The notes under the pieces: model-generated
The model's input: only the letters and a program-made list of their open reading frames with translations
Databases searched by the model: none
What the model was told of the DNA's origin: nothing
Shown here: one piece after another, positions 18,263 through 26,957 of the stretch
Numbering within the stretch: the stretch's first letter is position 1
Layout: every line of letters begins with the position of its first letter
Position numbers and translations under genes: made by a program
Assembly: GCF_000282195.1 (NCBI RefSeq)
Contig: NZ_AKJT01000083.1
Location: 1-49,810, forward strand
DNA: 49,810 nt
DNA from: Pseudomonas sp. GM18
GTDB lineage: Bacteria; Pseudomonadota; Gammaproteobacteria; Pseudomonadales; Pseudomonadaceae
Direction: 5' to 3'

Positions 18263-18339
18263 GTCGCTCAGGTGTAAATGAGGGTCGGTGTGGGGATGAT
18301 AGAGCCGGGGCGCAGTGCTGCGACCCGGCTGGAAAATAA

Positions 18340-19317
18340 TCAGCGAACCTGCACAACAACCTTCCCGACCGCCTTGCGCTGGCCAAGGTCATTGATCGCC
18401 TGCGCCGCATTACTCAGCGGATACACCTGCGACACCAGCGGTTTCAACTTGCCCTCGGCAAACCAGCCAAACAACTGCTGGAAGTTTGCCGCGTTGTCCT
18501 GTGGTTGGCGTTGGGCAAACGAGCCCCAGAACACCCCGACCACCGCGGCTCCTTTGAGCAATGCCAGGTTCACTGGCAATTCAGGGATGCGTCCGCTGGC
18601 GAAACCGACCACCAATAGACGGCCGTTCCAGGCAATGGCGCGGATGGCCTGGTCGAAAAGGTCGCCGCCCACCGGGTCGTAGATCACGTCGGCGCCCTGG
18701 CCGTCGGTCAGGCGTTTGATTTCGTCCTTGAGGCTGGTTTCGCTGTAGTTGATCAGCTCATCGGCGCCGGCGGCTTTGGCCACCGCGAGTTTTTCCGCGC
18801 TGCTGGCGGCGGCGATCACCCGGGCGCCCATGGCTTTGCCGATTTCCACGGCGGCGAGGCCGACGCCGCCGGAAGCGCCGAGCACCAGCAAGGTTTCGCC
18901 GGGTTGCAGGTTGCCCCGTTGCTTGAGGGCGTGCATCGAAGTGCCGTAGGTCATGCTGAAGGCGGCGGCGGTGTTGAAGTCCATCGATGGCGGGATCGGT
19001 AGCACGTTGTAGCCCGGTACCGCGACCTGCTCGGCGAAACTGCCCCAGCCAGTCAGGGCCATGACCCGGTCACCGACCTTGAGGTGGCTGACCTTCTCGC
19101 CCACCGCGCCGACCACGCCGGCCGCTTCGCCACCCGGTGAAAACGGGAAGGGTGGTTTGAACTGGTATTTGCCCTCGATGATCAGCGTGTCCGGGAAATT
19201 CACCCCGGCCGCGTGCACGTCCAGCAGGATTTCGTTCTTCTTCGCAACAGGACTGGCGACGTCTTCCAGCACCAGCGATTCGGCAGGGCCGAAGGCTTTG
19301 CACAGCACGGCTTTCAT
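18340..19317 (-). CDS. Zinc-independent medium-chain oxidoreductase (NADPH:quinone reductase-like)
   Basis: Cytoplasmic NADPH-dependent reductase of the quinone oxidoreductase branch of the MDR superfamily; the natural substrate is unknown. The 325-residue protein has a GroES-like N-terminal domain (PGGEAAGVVGAVGEKV) and a Rossmann domain with the dinucleotide loop VLGASGGVGLAAVEIGKA. It lacks the structural zinc cysteine cluster. It stands alone between glpT and the divergent FliL-like gene. Crotonyl-CoA or acryloyl-CoA reductase activity is an alternative reading. Confidence 0.88.
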   Translation of the reverse strand: MKAVLCKAFGPAESLVLEDVASPVAKKNEILLDVHAAGVNFPDTLIIEGKYQFKPPFPFSPGGEAAGVVGAVGEKVSHLKVGDRVMALTGWGSFAEQVAVPGYNVLPIPPSMDFNTAAAFSMTYGTSMHALKQRGNLQPGETLLVLGASGGVGLAAVEIGKAMGARVIAAASSAEKLAVAKAAGADELINYSETSLKDEIKRLTDGQGADVIYDPVGGDLFDQAIRAIAWNGRLLVVGFASGRIPELPVNLALLKGAAVVGVFWGSFAQRQPQDNAANFQQLFGWFAEGKLKPLVSQVYPLSNAAQAINDLGQRKAVGKVVVQVR

Positions 19318-19467
19318 CAGGGCTATTCCTTTGGGAGTGATGGCCGATAAGTGTAGGTGTGTGAGTCAACGGGTCAACGAGCATGCCCGACCCTGATAGT
19401 CAGCCATAAGCTTGTGCTTGAGCGGCGGGTCGTTATGCTAGGCCGCAAACCGGATAAGGAGCGAATT

Positions 19468-19875
19468 GTGAAAGCGTGGATCATGTTGATGCTGGCCCTG
19501 TCTCTGCCTGTGGCAGCGATGGCCGAAGAAGCCAAAGAAGGTGAAGCCCCGAAGGTCAACTACATCACCCTGAGCCCGCCGTTCGTGGGCAACTATGGGC
19601 TGGACGGTACGCCGAAGCTCAAGGTCTACAAGGCCGATGTGGCGTTGCGGGTGACCGGTGACGAGGCGACCAAAGCAGTAAAGGCCAATGAGCCGTTGAT
19701 CCGCAATCAGTTGGTGGCGTTGTTTGCCCAGCAGACCACCGAAACCATGAACAACGTCGAAGCCAAGGAAAAGCTGCGTCAGGAAGCCTTGAAGCAGACC
19801 CAGCAAGTGATGAACGATGAAACCGGCAAGCCGGTGGTTGAGGATCTGTTGTTCAACAACCTGATCATTCAGTGA
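19468..19875 (+). CDS. FliL-like secreted/membrane-associated protein
   Basis: Small exported protein of 135 residues resembling FliL, the flagellar stator-associated protein, but outside any flagellar operon. A signal peptide or N-terminal anchor (AWIMLMLALSLPVAAMA) is followed by the FliL-type domain (VNYITLSPPFVGNYG, VKANEPLIRNQLVALFA, VEDLLFNNLIIQ). I chose the GTG at 19468 because AAGGAG lies about eight bases before it; the frame is open upstream without a signal-like start. A role beside flagella is uncertain because paralogues outside flagellar loci are common in Pseudomonas. Confidence 0.8.
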   Translation: MKAWIMLMLALSLPVAAMAEEAKEGEAPKVNYITLSPPFVGNYGLDGTPKLKVYKADVALRVTGDEATKAVKANEPLIRNQLVALFAQQTTETMNNVEAKEKLRQEALKQTQQVMNDETGKPVVEDLLFNNLIIQ

Positions 19876-19901
19876 GTTCTTGCTTTGTCTGATTGATTGC
19901 C

Positions 19902-19971
19902 AAGATCGCAGCCTGCGGCAGCTCCTACGCCGAGCGCGTTCCCTGTAGGAGCTGCCGCAGGCTGCGATCTT
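19902..19971. repeat. REP inverted pair between the FliL-like and EVE genes
   Basis: Two perfect 27-base arms (AAGATCGCAGCCTGCGGCAG... and its complement) around a 16-base spacer. Same family as 5167-5193 and 31442-31517. Placed in a convergent gap where it may also act as a transcription stop. Confidence 0.85.
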
Positions 19972-19981
19972 TTAGCGATCT

Positions 19982-20431
19982 TCAACGCAGAGCCATAACC
20001 GCCGCCCATTGCTCGGCCGTCACTGGCATCACCGACAGTCGTGAGCCTTTCTGTACCAATGGCATCTCGGCCAGCGCCGTTTGCTGCTTCAGATAATCCA
20101 GCTTCAGCACCTTGGAAAACGTCTCGACATGAGCGACATCAATCGCGCTCCAGGCGTTTTTCTCGGCAGTGGACTTCGGATCGAAGTAATGACTCTCGGG
20201 CTCCAGCGCCGTCGGGTCCGGGTACGCCGCCTCGACGATCTTTCCGATCCCGGCAATCCCCGGTTCCGGGCAACTGGAGTGATAGAAGAAAAACCCGTCA
20301 CCCACTGCCATGGCCCGTAAAAAGTTGCGCGCCTGGTAGTTGCGAACCCCGTCCCAGCGCGCTCGGCCAAGCTTCTCCAGATCTTTGATGGAGAGTTCGT
20401 CGGGCTCGGATTTCATCAGCCAATAGGCCAT
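19982..20431 (-). CDS. EVE-domain (PUA-like) protein
   Basis: Single-domain EVE protein of 149 residues; the family binds modified nucleobases in DNA or RNA. Features are MAYWLMKSEPDELSIKDLE at the start, the WDGVRNYQARNFLR segment and FYHSSCPEPGIAGIGKI. The ATG at 20431 is the conserved start; 14 extra upstream codons are not family-like. The gene is convergent with the FliL-like gene, separated by the REP pair. The ligand is not known for this subgroup. Confidence 0.88.
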   Translation of the reverse strand: MAYWLMKSEPDELSIKDLEKLGRARWDGVRNYQARNFLRAMAVGDGFFFYHSSCPEPGIAGIGKIVEAAYPDPTALEPESHYFDPKSTAEKNAWSAIDVAHVETFSKVLKLDYLKQQTALAEMPLVQKGSRLSVMPVTAEQWAAVMALR

Positions 20432-20626
20432 GGTTTTGCTCCTTGCGAGGTGAGTGGGCAAGTTGACGGTCAATTTTATGACAAACCGACAGTCGGTTGA
20501 CGCCAGCGTTTGCGTGTCGGTTCACGTTGTCGCAAAATGCCGGCCTTCTAAGCTTGACGCTGCTGCACGGCCTACAACGGAAACCGCTGCTGTCATCGTG
20601 TTGATGTGCCTTGAGGGGGGCAATCG

Positions 20627-20776
20627 ATGAAACGCAAACCGGATTTACTCTGGATATTGGTTATTTTGTTCGGTTTGGGCGTCGTGACCACCGGCTATGC
20701 CCAAAGCCTGTGGGCCAACAAGACCGATGCTCCGGTCGAGATCGCGCAGCAACAGCCGTCGGCCTTCAAGCGCTGA
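20627..20776 (+). CDS. Small single-pass membrane protein, 49 residues
   Basis: Begins MKRKPDLLWILVILFGLG and ends QQQPSAFKR. Positively charged N-terminus, one hydrophobic helix (about residues 7-24, ending in TTGYAQ), then a short polar tail: either a bitopic membrane protein or a tiny secreted protein. The ATG is preceded by GAGGGGGG at good spacing. It converges on ygfA. I recall similar small proteins at this position in other pseudomonads but cannot name a function. Confidence 0.7.
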   Translation: MKRKPDLLWILVILFGLGVVTTGYAQSLWANKTDAPVEIAQQQPSAFKR

Positions 20777-20811
20777 ACCTGTCTTTTGGACGTCGCTGAT
20801 ATCAGTGGCGT

Positions 20812-21417
20812 CTAGCCCGCGAAATACCACGCCTTGTCGGTAACCGTGCCCTGCAGCGGTACATCCCAGCTCGCCTGAGCCAATCGTTGAACCTTCTGAC
20901 ATTCATGGGCCAGGCCCAGCAGCGTCGGCTTGTGCCAGTTTTTACGGCGCGCCAGGTACGCCAGGCTTCGGTCGTAGAAGCCACCGCCCATGCCCAAGCG
21001 TCCGCCGACATCATCAAACCCCACCAACGGCAGCAACACCAGATCCAGCGCCCAGACCTTGCGTTGCCGGGCGATGTTTGCCCGTGGTTCGGGAATGCGG
21101 AAACGGTTGGGTTTGAGTTTTTCGCCGGGACGAATCCGCTGGAACACCATTTTGGTTCGCGGCCAGGCGCTGAGTACCGGCAGGTACGTGGCTTTGCCCC
21201 GGCGTTGCGCGGCACGCATCAGCAGGCGCGGGTCGATTTCACCGTCGGTGGGCAGGTACAGGGAGATGTGTTTTGCGCGGCGGAACAGCGGGTGCTGGGC
21301 CAATTGTTTATACAGCCCGCGAGCAGCCTCGCGCTGCTGACTGGGGGTCAGTGCGCGGCGGGCCTTGCGCAGCATGCGTCGAAGTTGCGGTCGGGGCAGC
21401 AGCGCAGGTTCGGTCAT
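20812..21417 (-). CDS. ygfA: 5-formyltetrahydrofolate cyclo-ligase
   Basis: Converts 5-formyl-THF to 5,10-methenyl-THF using ATP. The 201-residue protein has basic N-terminal motif RRMLRKARRAL, YLPTDGEIDPRLL and the C-terminal signature LVGFDDVGGRLGMGGGFYDRSLA. It lies just downstream of the 6S RNA gene on the same strand, the arrangement conserved across gamma-proteobacteria, so part of its mRNA may be made by read-through of ssrS. Confidence 0.94.
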   Translation of the reverse strand: MTEPALLPRPQLRRMLRKARRALTPSQQREAARGLYKQLAQHPLFRRAKHISLYLPTDGEIDPRLLMRAAQRRGKATYLPVLSAWPRTKMVFQRIRPGEKLKPNRFRIPEPRANIARQRKVWALDLVLLPLVGFDDVGGRLGMGGGFYDRSLAYLARRKNWHKPTLLGLAHECQKVQRLAQASWDVPLQGTVTDKAWYFAG

Positions 21418-21467
21418 GGATTCAGGCTTCAGAAAGTGCGAGTACTAAAAGCGTACCCGTAAACATG

Positions 21468-21495
21468 CCGATGCCGGTATGAAAACCGGCATCGG
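21468..21495. terminator. Hairpin between ssrS and ygfA
   Basis: An 11-base perfect stem CCGATGCCGGT / ACCGGCATCGG with loop ATGAAA. On the minus strand it is followed only by a short TGTTT tract, so it may be a weak or leaky terminator, or a processing signal, allowing ygfA read-through. Confidence 0.5.
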
Positions 21496-21504
21496 ATTGA
21501 AATC

Positions 21505-21682
21505 AGGCTCCCCGGATGAACCGCTGCTGACTTAGCCCTTGAACCCGAAAGTTCAAGGTGGAAGATGCAGTAGGCTTTAAGGCTTTCCGTCTAGCGGACA
21601 TGCACACCAGCCCAACGTGCAACCTCCAGGGTAGTGCGAATCGGCTCAGGGACGTGGTCAACTGGCAAGCACCCCAGGGAGT
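21505..21682 (-). ncRNA. ssrS: 6S RNA
   Basis: RNA mimic of an open promoter that binds sigma-70 RNA polymerase in stationary phase. Identified from position between zapA and ygfA and from recalled Pseudomonas 6S segments on the minus strand, such as GGTTGCACGTTGGGCTGGTG, GCTAGACGGAAAGCC and CACCTTGAACTTTCGGGTTC. The ends (about 178 nt) are estimates: the 5' end from the -10 element, the 3' end from the closing stem. Confidence 0.85.
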
Positions 21683-21688
21683 GATGCG

Positions 21689-21718
21689 AGTATAACCCAA
21701 GCGGCCAGGCGAATCAGC
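21689..21718 (-). promoter_or_regulatory. Promoter of ssrS overlapping the zapA stop
   Basis: TATACT at 21689-21694 on the minus strand is a good -10 about seven bases before the expected 6S 5' end. A weak -35 (CTGATT region) lies about 17 bases upstream, at the end of zapA. Confidence 0.55.
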
Positions 21719-22031
21719 CCTTGGTGACATCCGGATCGGTCGACAGCGCCAGATCGACGCGGTCCAGCAGGTCGCGAACCTGTTCACGGGTCGAACCGCT
21801 GACCTGCACATCCGGGCGTTCTTCCTTGTGCAGAAGATCGTGCGTGATGTTCAGCGCGGCCATCACGGCAATGCGGTCGGCGCCGATGACTTTGCCGCTG
21901 CTGCGGATTTCGCGCATCTTGCCGTCCAGGTAACGGGCGGCGCTGATCAGGTTGCTGCGCTCTTCCTGGGGGCAGATGATCGAATATTCTTTGTCGAGGA
22001 TCTGCACGGTAACGCTATTGCTTGAACTCAT
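21714..22031 (-). CDS. zapA: Cell division protein ZapA
   Basis: Binds FtsZ and promotes bundling of Z-ring filaments at midcell. At 105 residues it matches ZapA: an N-terminal beta-sheet domain (SVTVQILDKEYSIICPQEE), the LISAARYLDGKMREIR helix and a C-terminal coiled coil. The start overlaps the stop of the upstream small coiled-coil gene as ATGA. The 6S RNA promoter lies at its 3' end. Confidence 0.92.
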   Translation of the reverse strand: MSSSNSVTVQILDKEYSIICPQEERSNLISAARYLDGKMREIRSSGKVIGADRIAVMAALNITHDLLHKEERPDVQVSGSTREQVRDLLDRVDLALSTDPDVTKG

Positions 22032-22237
22032 GAGTCTTGCTCCAGGGCCTTGAGGCGCGAAATCATCGATTCGACCTTACGCCGGGCGATTTCATTTTTT
22101 TCAATGAGGTGCGCGCGTTCCTCGCGCCAGGTCTTTTCTTGAGCTAGTAAGAGTGCGTTTTGACTCTTTAGTTGCTCGACTCGGGTAATCAGCAGCTCGA
22201 GTCTGGCCATCAGCGCTTGCAGGTCGGTGTCTTCCAT
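22028..22237 (-). CDS. TIGR02449-type small coiled-coil protein (ZapB-like)
   Basis: A short all-helical protein of 69 residues (72 if the GTG at 22246 is used). It has heptad-like leucines (LQALMARLELLITRVEQLK) and an SRLKALEQDS end. It is translationally coupled to zapA (four-base overlap), suggesting a related role in Z-ring organisation like E. coli ZapB, though no orthology is proven. The ATG at 22237 was preferred because the acidic MEDTDLQ start resembles the family. Confidence 0.75.
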   Translation of the reverse strand: MEDTDLQALMARLELLITRVEQLKSQNALLLAQEKTWREERAHLIEKNEIARRKVESMISRLKALEQDS

Positions 22238-22362
22238 TGTGTCCACGTGTTCGTCTGATGGGAGGTAGCTGGCGGACAGCCTTTAATAGTCTTGGCGAGT
22301 CTGTCGATGTAGGATACAAGGCCTTCATTCTAGACATAGCGCCGTCTGGCGCCTAGCTACCC

Positions 22363-22917
22363 ATGCCCATTCAGAATTCTCCGTACCAAGCCTTCGCCAC
22401 CCTGCTGAGCACCAGCGGCCATCCCGTCTCGCCTGCCGAGTTACACGGCCTGCTGCTCGGTCGCAGTTGCGCCGGTGCCGGTTTCGATGCCGACAGCTGG
22501 CTGGCAGACGCCGCCGAGCTGCTCGAAGGCGAGCCGCAAGACAACGTTCGCAACGCCTTGATCGGCCTGCAGGAAATGGTCAAGGGCGAGCTTACCAGCG
22601 ACGACATGACCGTTGTTCTGCTGCTGCCGAGCGACGACGCGCCGCTCACCGAGCGCGCGGCCGCGCTGGGCCAGTGGTGCCAGGGCTTCCTCACCGGCTT
22701 CGGTTTGACCCGTCGCGAATATGCCCTCAGCGCTGAAGCGACTGAAGTGCTGCAGGATCTGGCCGCCATTTCTCAGGTGCAAGACGCCCTGGAAGAGTCC
22801 GACGATGGCGAAAGCGACTACATGGAAGTCATGGAGTACCTGCGCGTCGCACCGTTGCTGCTGTTCACTGAAACCAAGAAAACCGACGAAGCAGCCGCCA
22901 AACCGTCGTTGCATTAA
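22363..22917 (+). CDS. ygfB: UPF0149 family protein (YgfB/YecA-like)
   Basis: All-alpha protein of 184 residues, starting MPIQNSPYQAFATLL and containing the conserved LHGLLLGRSCAG and WCQGFLTGFGL motifs of UPF0149. In P. aeruginosa a YgfB homologue has been linked to control of AmpD-type amidase expression and beta-lactam resistance; whether that holds here is inference. It begins divergently from the zapA cluster and precedes pepP by 27 bases, forming the head of a probable ygfB-pepP-ubiH-ubiI-like operon. Confidence 0.9.
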   Translation: MPIQNSPYQAFATLLSTSGHPVSPAELHGLLLGRSCAGAGFDADSWLADAAELLEGEPQDNVRNALIGLQEMVKGELTSDDMTVVLLLPSDDAPLTERAAALGQWCQGFLTGFGLTRREYALSAEATEVLQDLAAISQVQDALEESDDGESDYMEVMEYLRVAPLLLFTETKKTDEAAAKPSLH

Positions 22918-22944
22918 TCGCGAGCCAGGAAAAGCCATCTGCCC

Positions 22945-24279
22945 ATGATTCATATCCCGAAATCGGAATACAGCCGTCGCCGCAAGGCCTTGATGGCGCA
23001 GATGGAACCCAACAGCATCGCCATCCTGCCCGCCGCCGCGGTTGCCATTCGCAACCGTGACGTCGAGCACGTTTACCGTCAGGACAGCGACTTCCAGTAC
23101 CTCAGCGGCTTTCCCGAGCCTCAGGCCGTTATCGTTTTGATACCCGGTCGCGAACATGGCGAGTACATCCTGTTCTGCCGTGAACGCAATGCCGAGCGCG
23201 AGCTGTGGGACGGTCTGCGCGCCGGCCAGGAAGGCGCGATCCGCGACTTCGGTGCCGACGACGCTTTTCCCATCACCGACATCGACGACATCCTGCCGGG
23301 CCTGATCGAAGGCCGCGACCGGGTGTATTCGGCCATGGGCAGCAACCCGGAATTTGATCGGCACCTGATGGACTGGATCAACGTGATCCGCTCCAAGGCG
23401 AATCTCGGTGCCCAGCCGCCGAACGAATTCGTTGCCCTGGATCATCTGCTGCACGACATGCGCCTGTATAAATCGGCGGCAGAAGTGAAGGTGATGCGCG
23501 AAGCCGCGCGGATTTCCGCTCAGGCCCATATTCGGGCGATGCAGGCCAGCCGCGCCGGTTTGCATGAGTTCAGCCTCGAAGCCGAGCTCGATTACGAATT
23601 CCGCAAGGGCGGGGCGAAAATGCCGGCCTACGGTTCGATCGTCGCCGCCGGGCGCAACAGTTGCATCCTGCATTACCAGCAGAATGACGCGGTGCTCAAG
23701 GACGGCGATCTGGTGCTGATTGACGCTGGTTGCGAGATCGACTGCTACGCCAGCGACATCACCCGCACCTGGCCGGTCAACGGCAAGTATTCACCGGAGC
23801 AGAAGGCGATCTACGAGCTGGTGCTGGCTTCCCAGGAAGCGGCGTTTGCCGAAATCGCACCGAACAAACACTGGAACCAGGCGCACGAAGCCACGGTTCG
23901 GGTCATTACCGCGGGCCTTGTGAAGTTGGGCCTGTTGCAGGGCGAGGTCGATGAACTGATCGCCAGCGAAGCCTACAAGGCGTTTTACATGCACCGCGCC
24001 GGCCACTGGCTGGGCATGGATGTGCATGACGTCGGCGAGTACAAGGTCGGTGGTGAATGGCGCGTGCTGGAAGTCGGCATGGCGCTGACGGTCGAGCCGG
24101 GCATCTACATTGCCCCGGACAACCAGAACGTGGCGAAGAAATGGCGCGGCATTGGCGTGCGCATCGAGGACGACGTGGTGGTCACCAAAACCGGTTGTGA
24201 AATCCTGACGAACGGCGTGCCGAAAACGGTCGCCGAGATCGAGGCCTTGATGGCCGCCGCACGGACACAAGCGGCATGA
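22945..24279 (+). CDS. pepP: Xaa-Pro aminopeptidase (aminopeptidase P)
   Basis: Dinuclear manganese enzyme removing N-terminal residues that precede proline. It is 444 residues, with an N-terminal creatinase-like domain and the pita-bread catalytic domain. The metal ligands are visible: two aspartates in DAGCEIDCYASDITRTW, histidine in HRAGHWLGMDVHD, glutamate in VEPGIYIAPDN and glutamate in GVRIEDDV. It overlaps the start of ubiH by four bases (ATGA), so the two are translationally coupled as in other gamma-proteobacteria. Confidence 0.96.
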   Translation: MIHIPKSEYSRRRKALMAQMEPNSIAILPAAAVAIRNRDVEHVYRQDSDFQYLSGFPEPQAVIVLIPGREHGEYILFCRERNAERELWDGLRAGQEGAIRDFGADDAFPITDIDDILPGLIEGRDRVYSAMGSNPEFDRHLMDWINVIRSKANLGAQPPNEFVALDHLLHDMRLYKSAAEVKVMREAARISAQAHIRAMQASRAGLHEFSLEAELDYEFRKGGAKMPAYGSIVAAGRNSCILHYQQNDAVLKDGDLVLIDAGCEIDCYASDITRTWPVNGKYSPEQKAIYELVLASQEAAFAEIAPNKHWNQAHEATVRVITAGLVKLGLLQGEVDELIASEAYKAFYMHRAGHWLGMDVHDVGEYKVGGEWRVLEVGMALTVEPGIYIAPDNQNVAKKWRGIGVRIEDDVVVTKTGCEILTNGVPKTVAEIEALMAAARTQAA

Positions 24280-25463
24280 GTCGAGTCAATCTGGCAATCA
24301 TCGGTGGTGGCCTGGTTGGCGCCAGCCTGGCGTTGGCGTTGCAGGCCGGGGCCAAGGCCCGTGGCTGGAAGATCGTGCTGATCGAACCCTTTGCCCCCGG
24401 CGACACGTACCAACCGAGCTATGACGCTCGCTCTTCGGCGCTGTCGTTCGGCGCCCGGCAGATTTATCAACGGCTGGGCGTGTGGCAGGACATCTCCCGC
24501 CGCGCCGAGCCGATCAAGCAAATTCATGTCTCCGACCGTGGGCGTTTTTCCACGGCGCGGTTGTCGGCGATGGAAGAGGGCGTTCCGGCACTGGGTTATG
24601 TGGTGGAAAACGCCTGGCTCGGCCAATGCCTCTGGCACAGTCTGGACAAGGATGTGATCAGTTGGCGTTGCCCGGCGGAGGTCACGGGCATGGAACCCCT
24701 GACCGACGGCTATCGCCTGACGCTCAACGATGAAACCCTGGTGGAATGCGACCTCGCGGTGTTGGCCGATGGCGGCCGTTCGGGCCTGCGTGAGCAGCTG
24801 GGCATCGGCATCAAGAAACGCCCGTACAACCAGAGCGCGCTGATCGCCAACATCACCCCGAGCGAAGCGCACAACGGCATGGCCTTCGAGCGCTTCACCG
24901 ACGACGGCCCAATGGCGTTGTTGCCGCTGCCGGAAAACCGCTGCGCCTTGGTCTGGACCCGTCTGGGCATGGACGCGCAACGGCTGGCGGCCCTTGATGA
25001 CCGCAGCTTTCTCAGCGAACTGCAGGGCGTGTTCGGTTATCGCCTCGGCACGTTGAAACAGGTCGGTGCACGCAATTTGTATCCGCTGTCGCTGATCGAA
25101 GCCGAGGAACAAGTTCGCCCGCATCTGGCGATTCTTGGCAACGCCGCGCACAGCCTGCACCCGATTGCCGGACAGGGCTTCAATCTGTCCCTGCGCGATG
25201 CCCAGGCCTTGGCCGACACGTTATTGGGCAGCGAGACCGCGCTCGGCGACTTCGCGACCTTGCAGGCTTATCGCGAGCGCCAGCGTCTGGACCAGAACCT
25301 GACCGTGGGTTTCTCCGATCAGGTCACCCGGTTGTTCGGCAGCACCCAGCCGCTGGTTTCCCTGGGCCGTAACATCGGCCTGCTCGGTCTCGATCTGCTG
25401 CCGCCCGCCAAGCGCTGGTTCGCCCGACAGGCCATGGGCCTGGGTACGCGTCCCGATGTTTAA
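24276..25463 (+). CDS. ubiH: 2-octaprenyl-6-methoxyphenol hydroxylase
   Basis: FAD-dependent aromatic monooxygenase of ubiquinone synthesis, membrane-associated. The 395-residue protein has the FAD Rossmann motif IIGGGLVGASLALAL at the start, the DG motif VLADGGRSGLREQ and the C-terminal GNAAHSLHPIAGQGFNL signature. It sits between pepP and a second UbiH-family gene, the conserved arrangement. Confidence 0.94.
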   Translation: MSRVNLAIIGGGLVGASLALALQAGAKARGWKIVLIEPFAPGDTYQPSYDARSSALSFGARQIYQRLGVWQDISRRAEPIKQIHVSDRGRFSTARLSAMEEGVPALGYVVENAWLGQCLWHSLDKDVISWRCPAEVTGMEPLTDGYRLTLNDETLVECDLAVLADGGRSGLREQLGIGIKKRPYNQSALIANITPSEAHNGMAFERFTDDGPMALLPLPENRCALVWTRLGMDAQRLAALDDRSFLSELQGVFGYRLGTLKQVGARNLYPLSLIEAEEQVRPHLAILGNAAHSLHPIAGQGFNLSLRDAQALADTLLGSETALGDFATLQAYRERQRLDQNLTVGFSDQVTRLFGSTQPLVSLGRNIGLLGLDLLPPAKRWFARQAMGLGTRPDV

Positions 25464-25572
25464 GCGGGCGCACCTGCACGTCGATATTCATGACTGCGCG
25501 AGCACTTTGGTGACGCGCGTCGAGAAACCCCTTTACCTGCGGCTCAAGCCGCAAGCGAGACAGGCTTAAAGC

Positions 25573-26796
25573 ATGGAAATGCGCGCAGATCTGCTGATTG
25601 TCGGGGCCGGAATGGTCGGCAGCGCCCTGGCGCTGGCGTTACAAAACAGCGGGCTCGAAGTCCTGCTGCTGGACGGCAGCCCCCTGAGCGTCAAACCCTT
25701 CGATGGCCAGGCGCCGTTCGAGCCACGGGTAAGCGCCTTGTCGGCGGCCAGCCAGCGGATACTCGAACGCCTGGGCGTCTGGGACGGCATCGTCAACCGG
25801 CGCAGCAGCCCCTACACCGACATGCACGTCTGGGACGGCAGCGGCACCGGGCAAATCCATTTCTCGGCGACCAGCGTACATGCCGATGTGCTAGGGCATA
25901 TCGTCGAGAACCGCGTGGTTCAGGACGCCTTGCTCGACCGACTGCACGACTGCGATCTCGGGATGCTGGCCAATGCACGCCTGGAGCAGATGCGCCGCTC
26001 CGGTGACGACTGGCTGCTGACCCTGGCCGATGGCCGCACGCTGCGGGCGCCTTTGGTGATCGCGGCGGATGGCGCCAACTCGGCGGTGCGGCGCCTGACC
26101 GGCGTTGCAACCCGCGAGTGGGATTACATGCACCACGCGATCGTCACCAGTGTGCGCAGCGCCAAACCGCATAAAATGACCGCGTGGCAGCGTTTCACCG
26201 ACAATGGCCCGCTGGCATTTCTGCCGCTGGAACGGGACGGCGAGCACGATTGGTGTTCGATCGTCTGGTCGACCACCCCGAGCGAAGCTGAACGCTTGAT
26301 GGCGCTGGACGACGAAGGCTTCTGCAAGGAGCTGGAGCGGGCCTTTGAAGGCTGCCTCGGCACGGTGCTCAGCGCCGACCCGCGTCTGTGCGTGCCGCTG
26401 CGTCAGCGTCATGCCAAGCGTTACGTGGCTGAAGGCCTGGCGTTGATCGGCGATGCGGCCCACACCATCCATCCGCTGGCCGGGCAGGGCGTGAACCTCG
26501 GTTTCCTCGATGCCGCGGTATTGGCCGAAGTGCTGCTGCAAGCGGCCGCGCGCGGCGAGCGGTTGGCGGATGTGAAAGTGCTCAGTCGCTACGAGCGTCG
26601 GCGCATGCCCCACAACCTGGCGTTGATGGCGGCGATGGAAGGGTTCGAGCGCTTGTTCCAGGCCGATCCGTTGCCGGTGCGCTGGTTGCGCAATACCGGG
26701 TTGAAGATGGTCGACCAGATGCCCGAGGCCAAGGCGTTGTTCGTGCGCGAAGCGCTTGGGTTGATCGGGGATTTGCCGGCACTTGCAAAGGCCTGA
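25573..26796 (+). CDS. UbiH/UbiI/UbiF-family FAD monooxygenase
   Basis: Second ubiquinone-ring hydroxylase, 407 residues, with the same motifs as UbiH (LIVGAGMVGSALALAL, IAADGANSAVRRLTG, IGDAAHTIHPLAGQGVNLG). By position downstream of ubiH it is most likely UbiI (C5 hydroxylation), but UbiF-like activity is possible because the paralogues are hard to separate by eye. The 110 bases between ubiH and this gene hold no convincing gene. Confidence 0.88.
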   Translation: MEMRADLLIVGAGMVGSALALALQNSGLEVLLLDGSPLSVKPFDGQAPFEPRVSALSAASQRILERLGVWDGIVNRRSSPYTDMHVWDGSGTGQIHFSATSVHADVLGHIVENRVVQDALLDRLHDCDLGMLANARLEQMRRSGDDWLLTLADGRTLRAPLVIAADGANSAVRRLTGVATREWDYMHHAIVTSVRSAKPHKMTAWQRFTDNGPLAFLPLERDGEHDWCSIVWSTTPSEAERLMALDDEGFCKELERAFEGCLGTVLSADPRLCVPLRQRHAKRYVAEGLALIGDAAHTIHPLAGQGVNLGFLDAAVLAEVLLQAAARGERLADVKVLSRYERRRMPHNLALMAAMEGFERLFQADPLPVRWLRNTGLKMVDQMPEAKALFVREALGLIGDLPALAKA

Positions 26797-26810
26797 AGCG
26801 GGCACGGCCC

Positions 26811-26840
26811 TGTGGCGAGGGGGCAAGCCCCTTCGCCACA
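26811..26840. repeat. Single REP hairpin
   Basis: TGTGGCGAGGGGGC and GCCCCTTCGCCACA pair over 14 bases with one mismatch and a two-base loop, the typical P. fluorescens REP core, just after the monooxygenase stop. Confidence 0.75.
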
Positions 26841-26910
26841 TTGTCATTCATTCGATTGTGCAACATCCGGTAACTCCTCCGCCCACTGTTCGATTGAGAA
26901 GCGAAATGTG

Positions 26911-26925
26911 AGTCCTTATCATTTG
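26911..26925. promoter_or_regulatory. Possible Fur-box half upstream of the iron-binding protein gene
   Basis: TTATCATT (minus strand AATGATAA) at 26916-26923 matches one half of the Fur 19-mer; the other half is poorly conserved. Its position about 35 bases before the gene is right for iron repression. Confidence 0.3.
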
Positions 26926-26957
26926 GCCTCACTTCCCCATTTCGAGAGACCGCTTCC

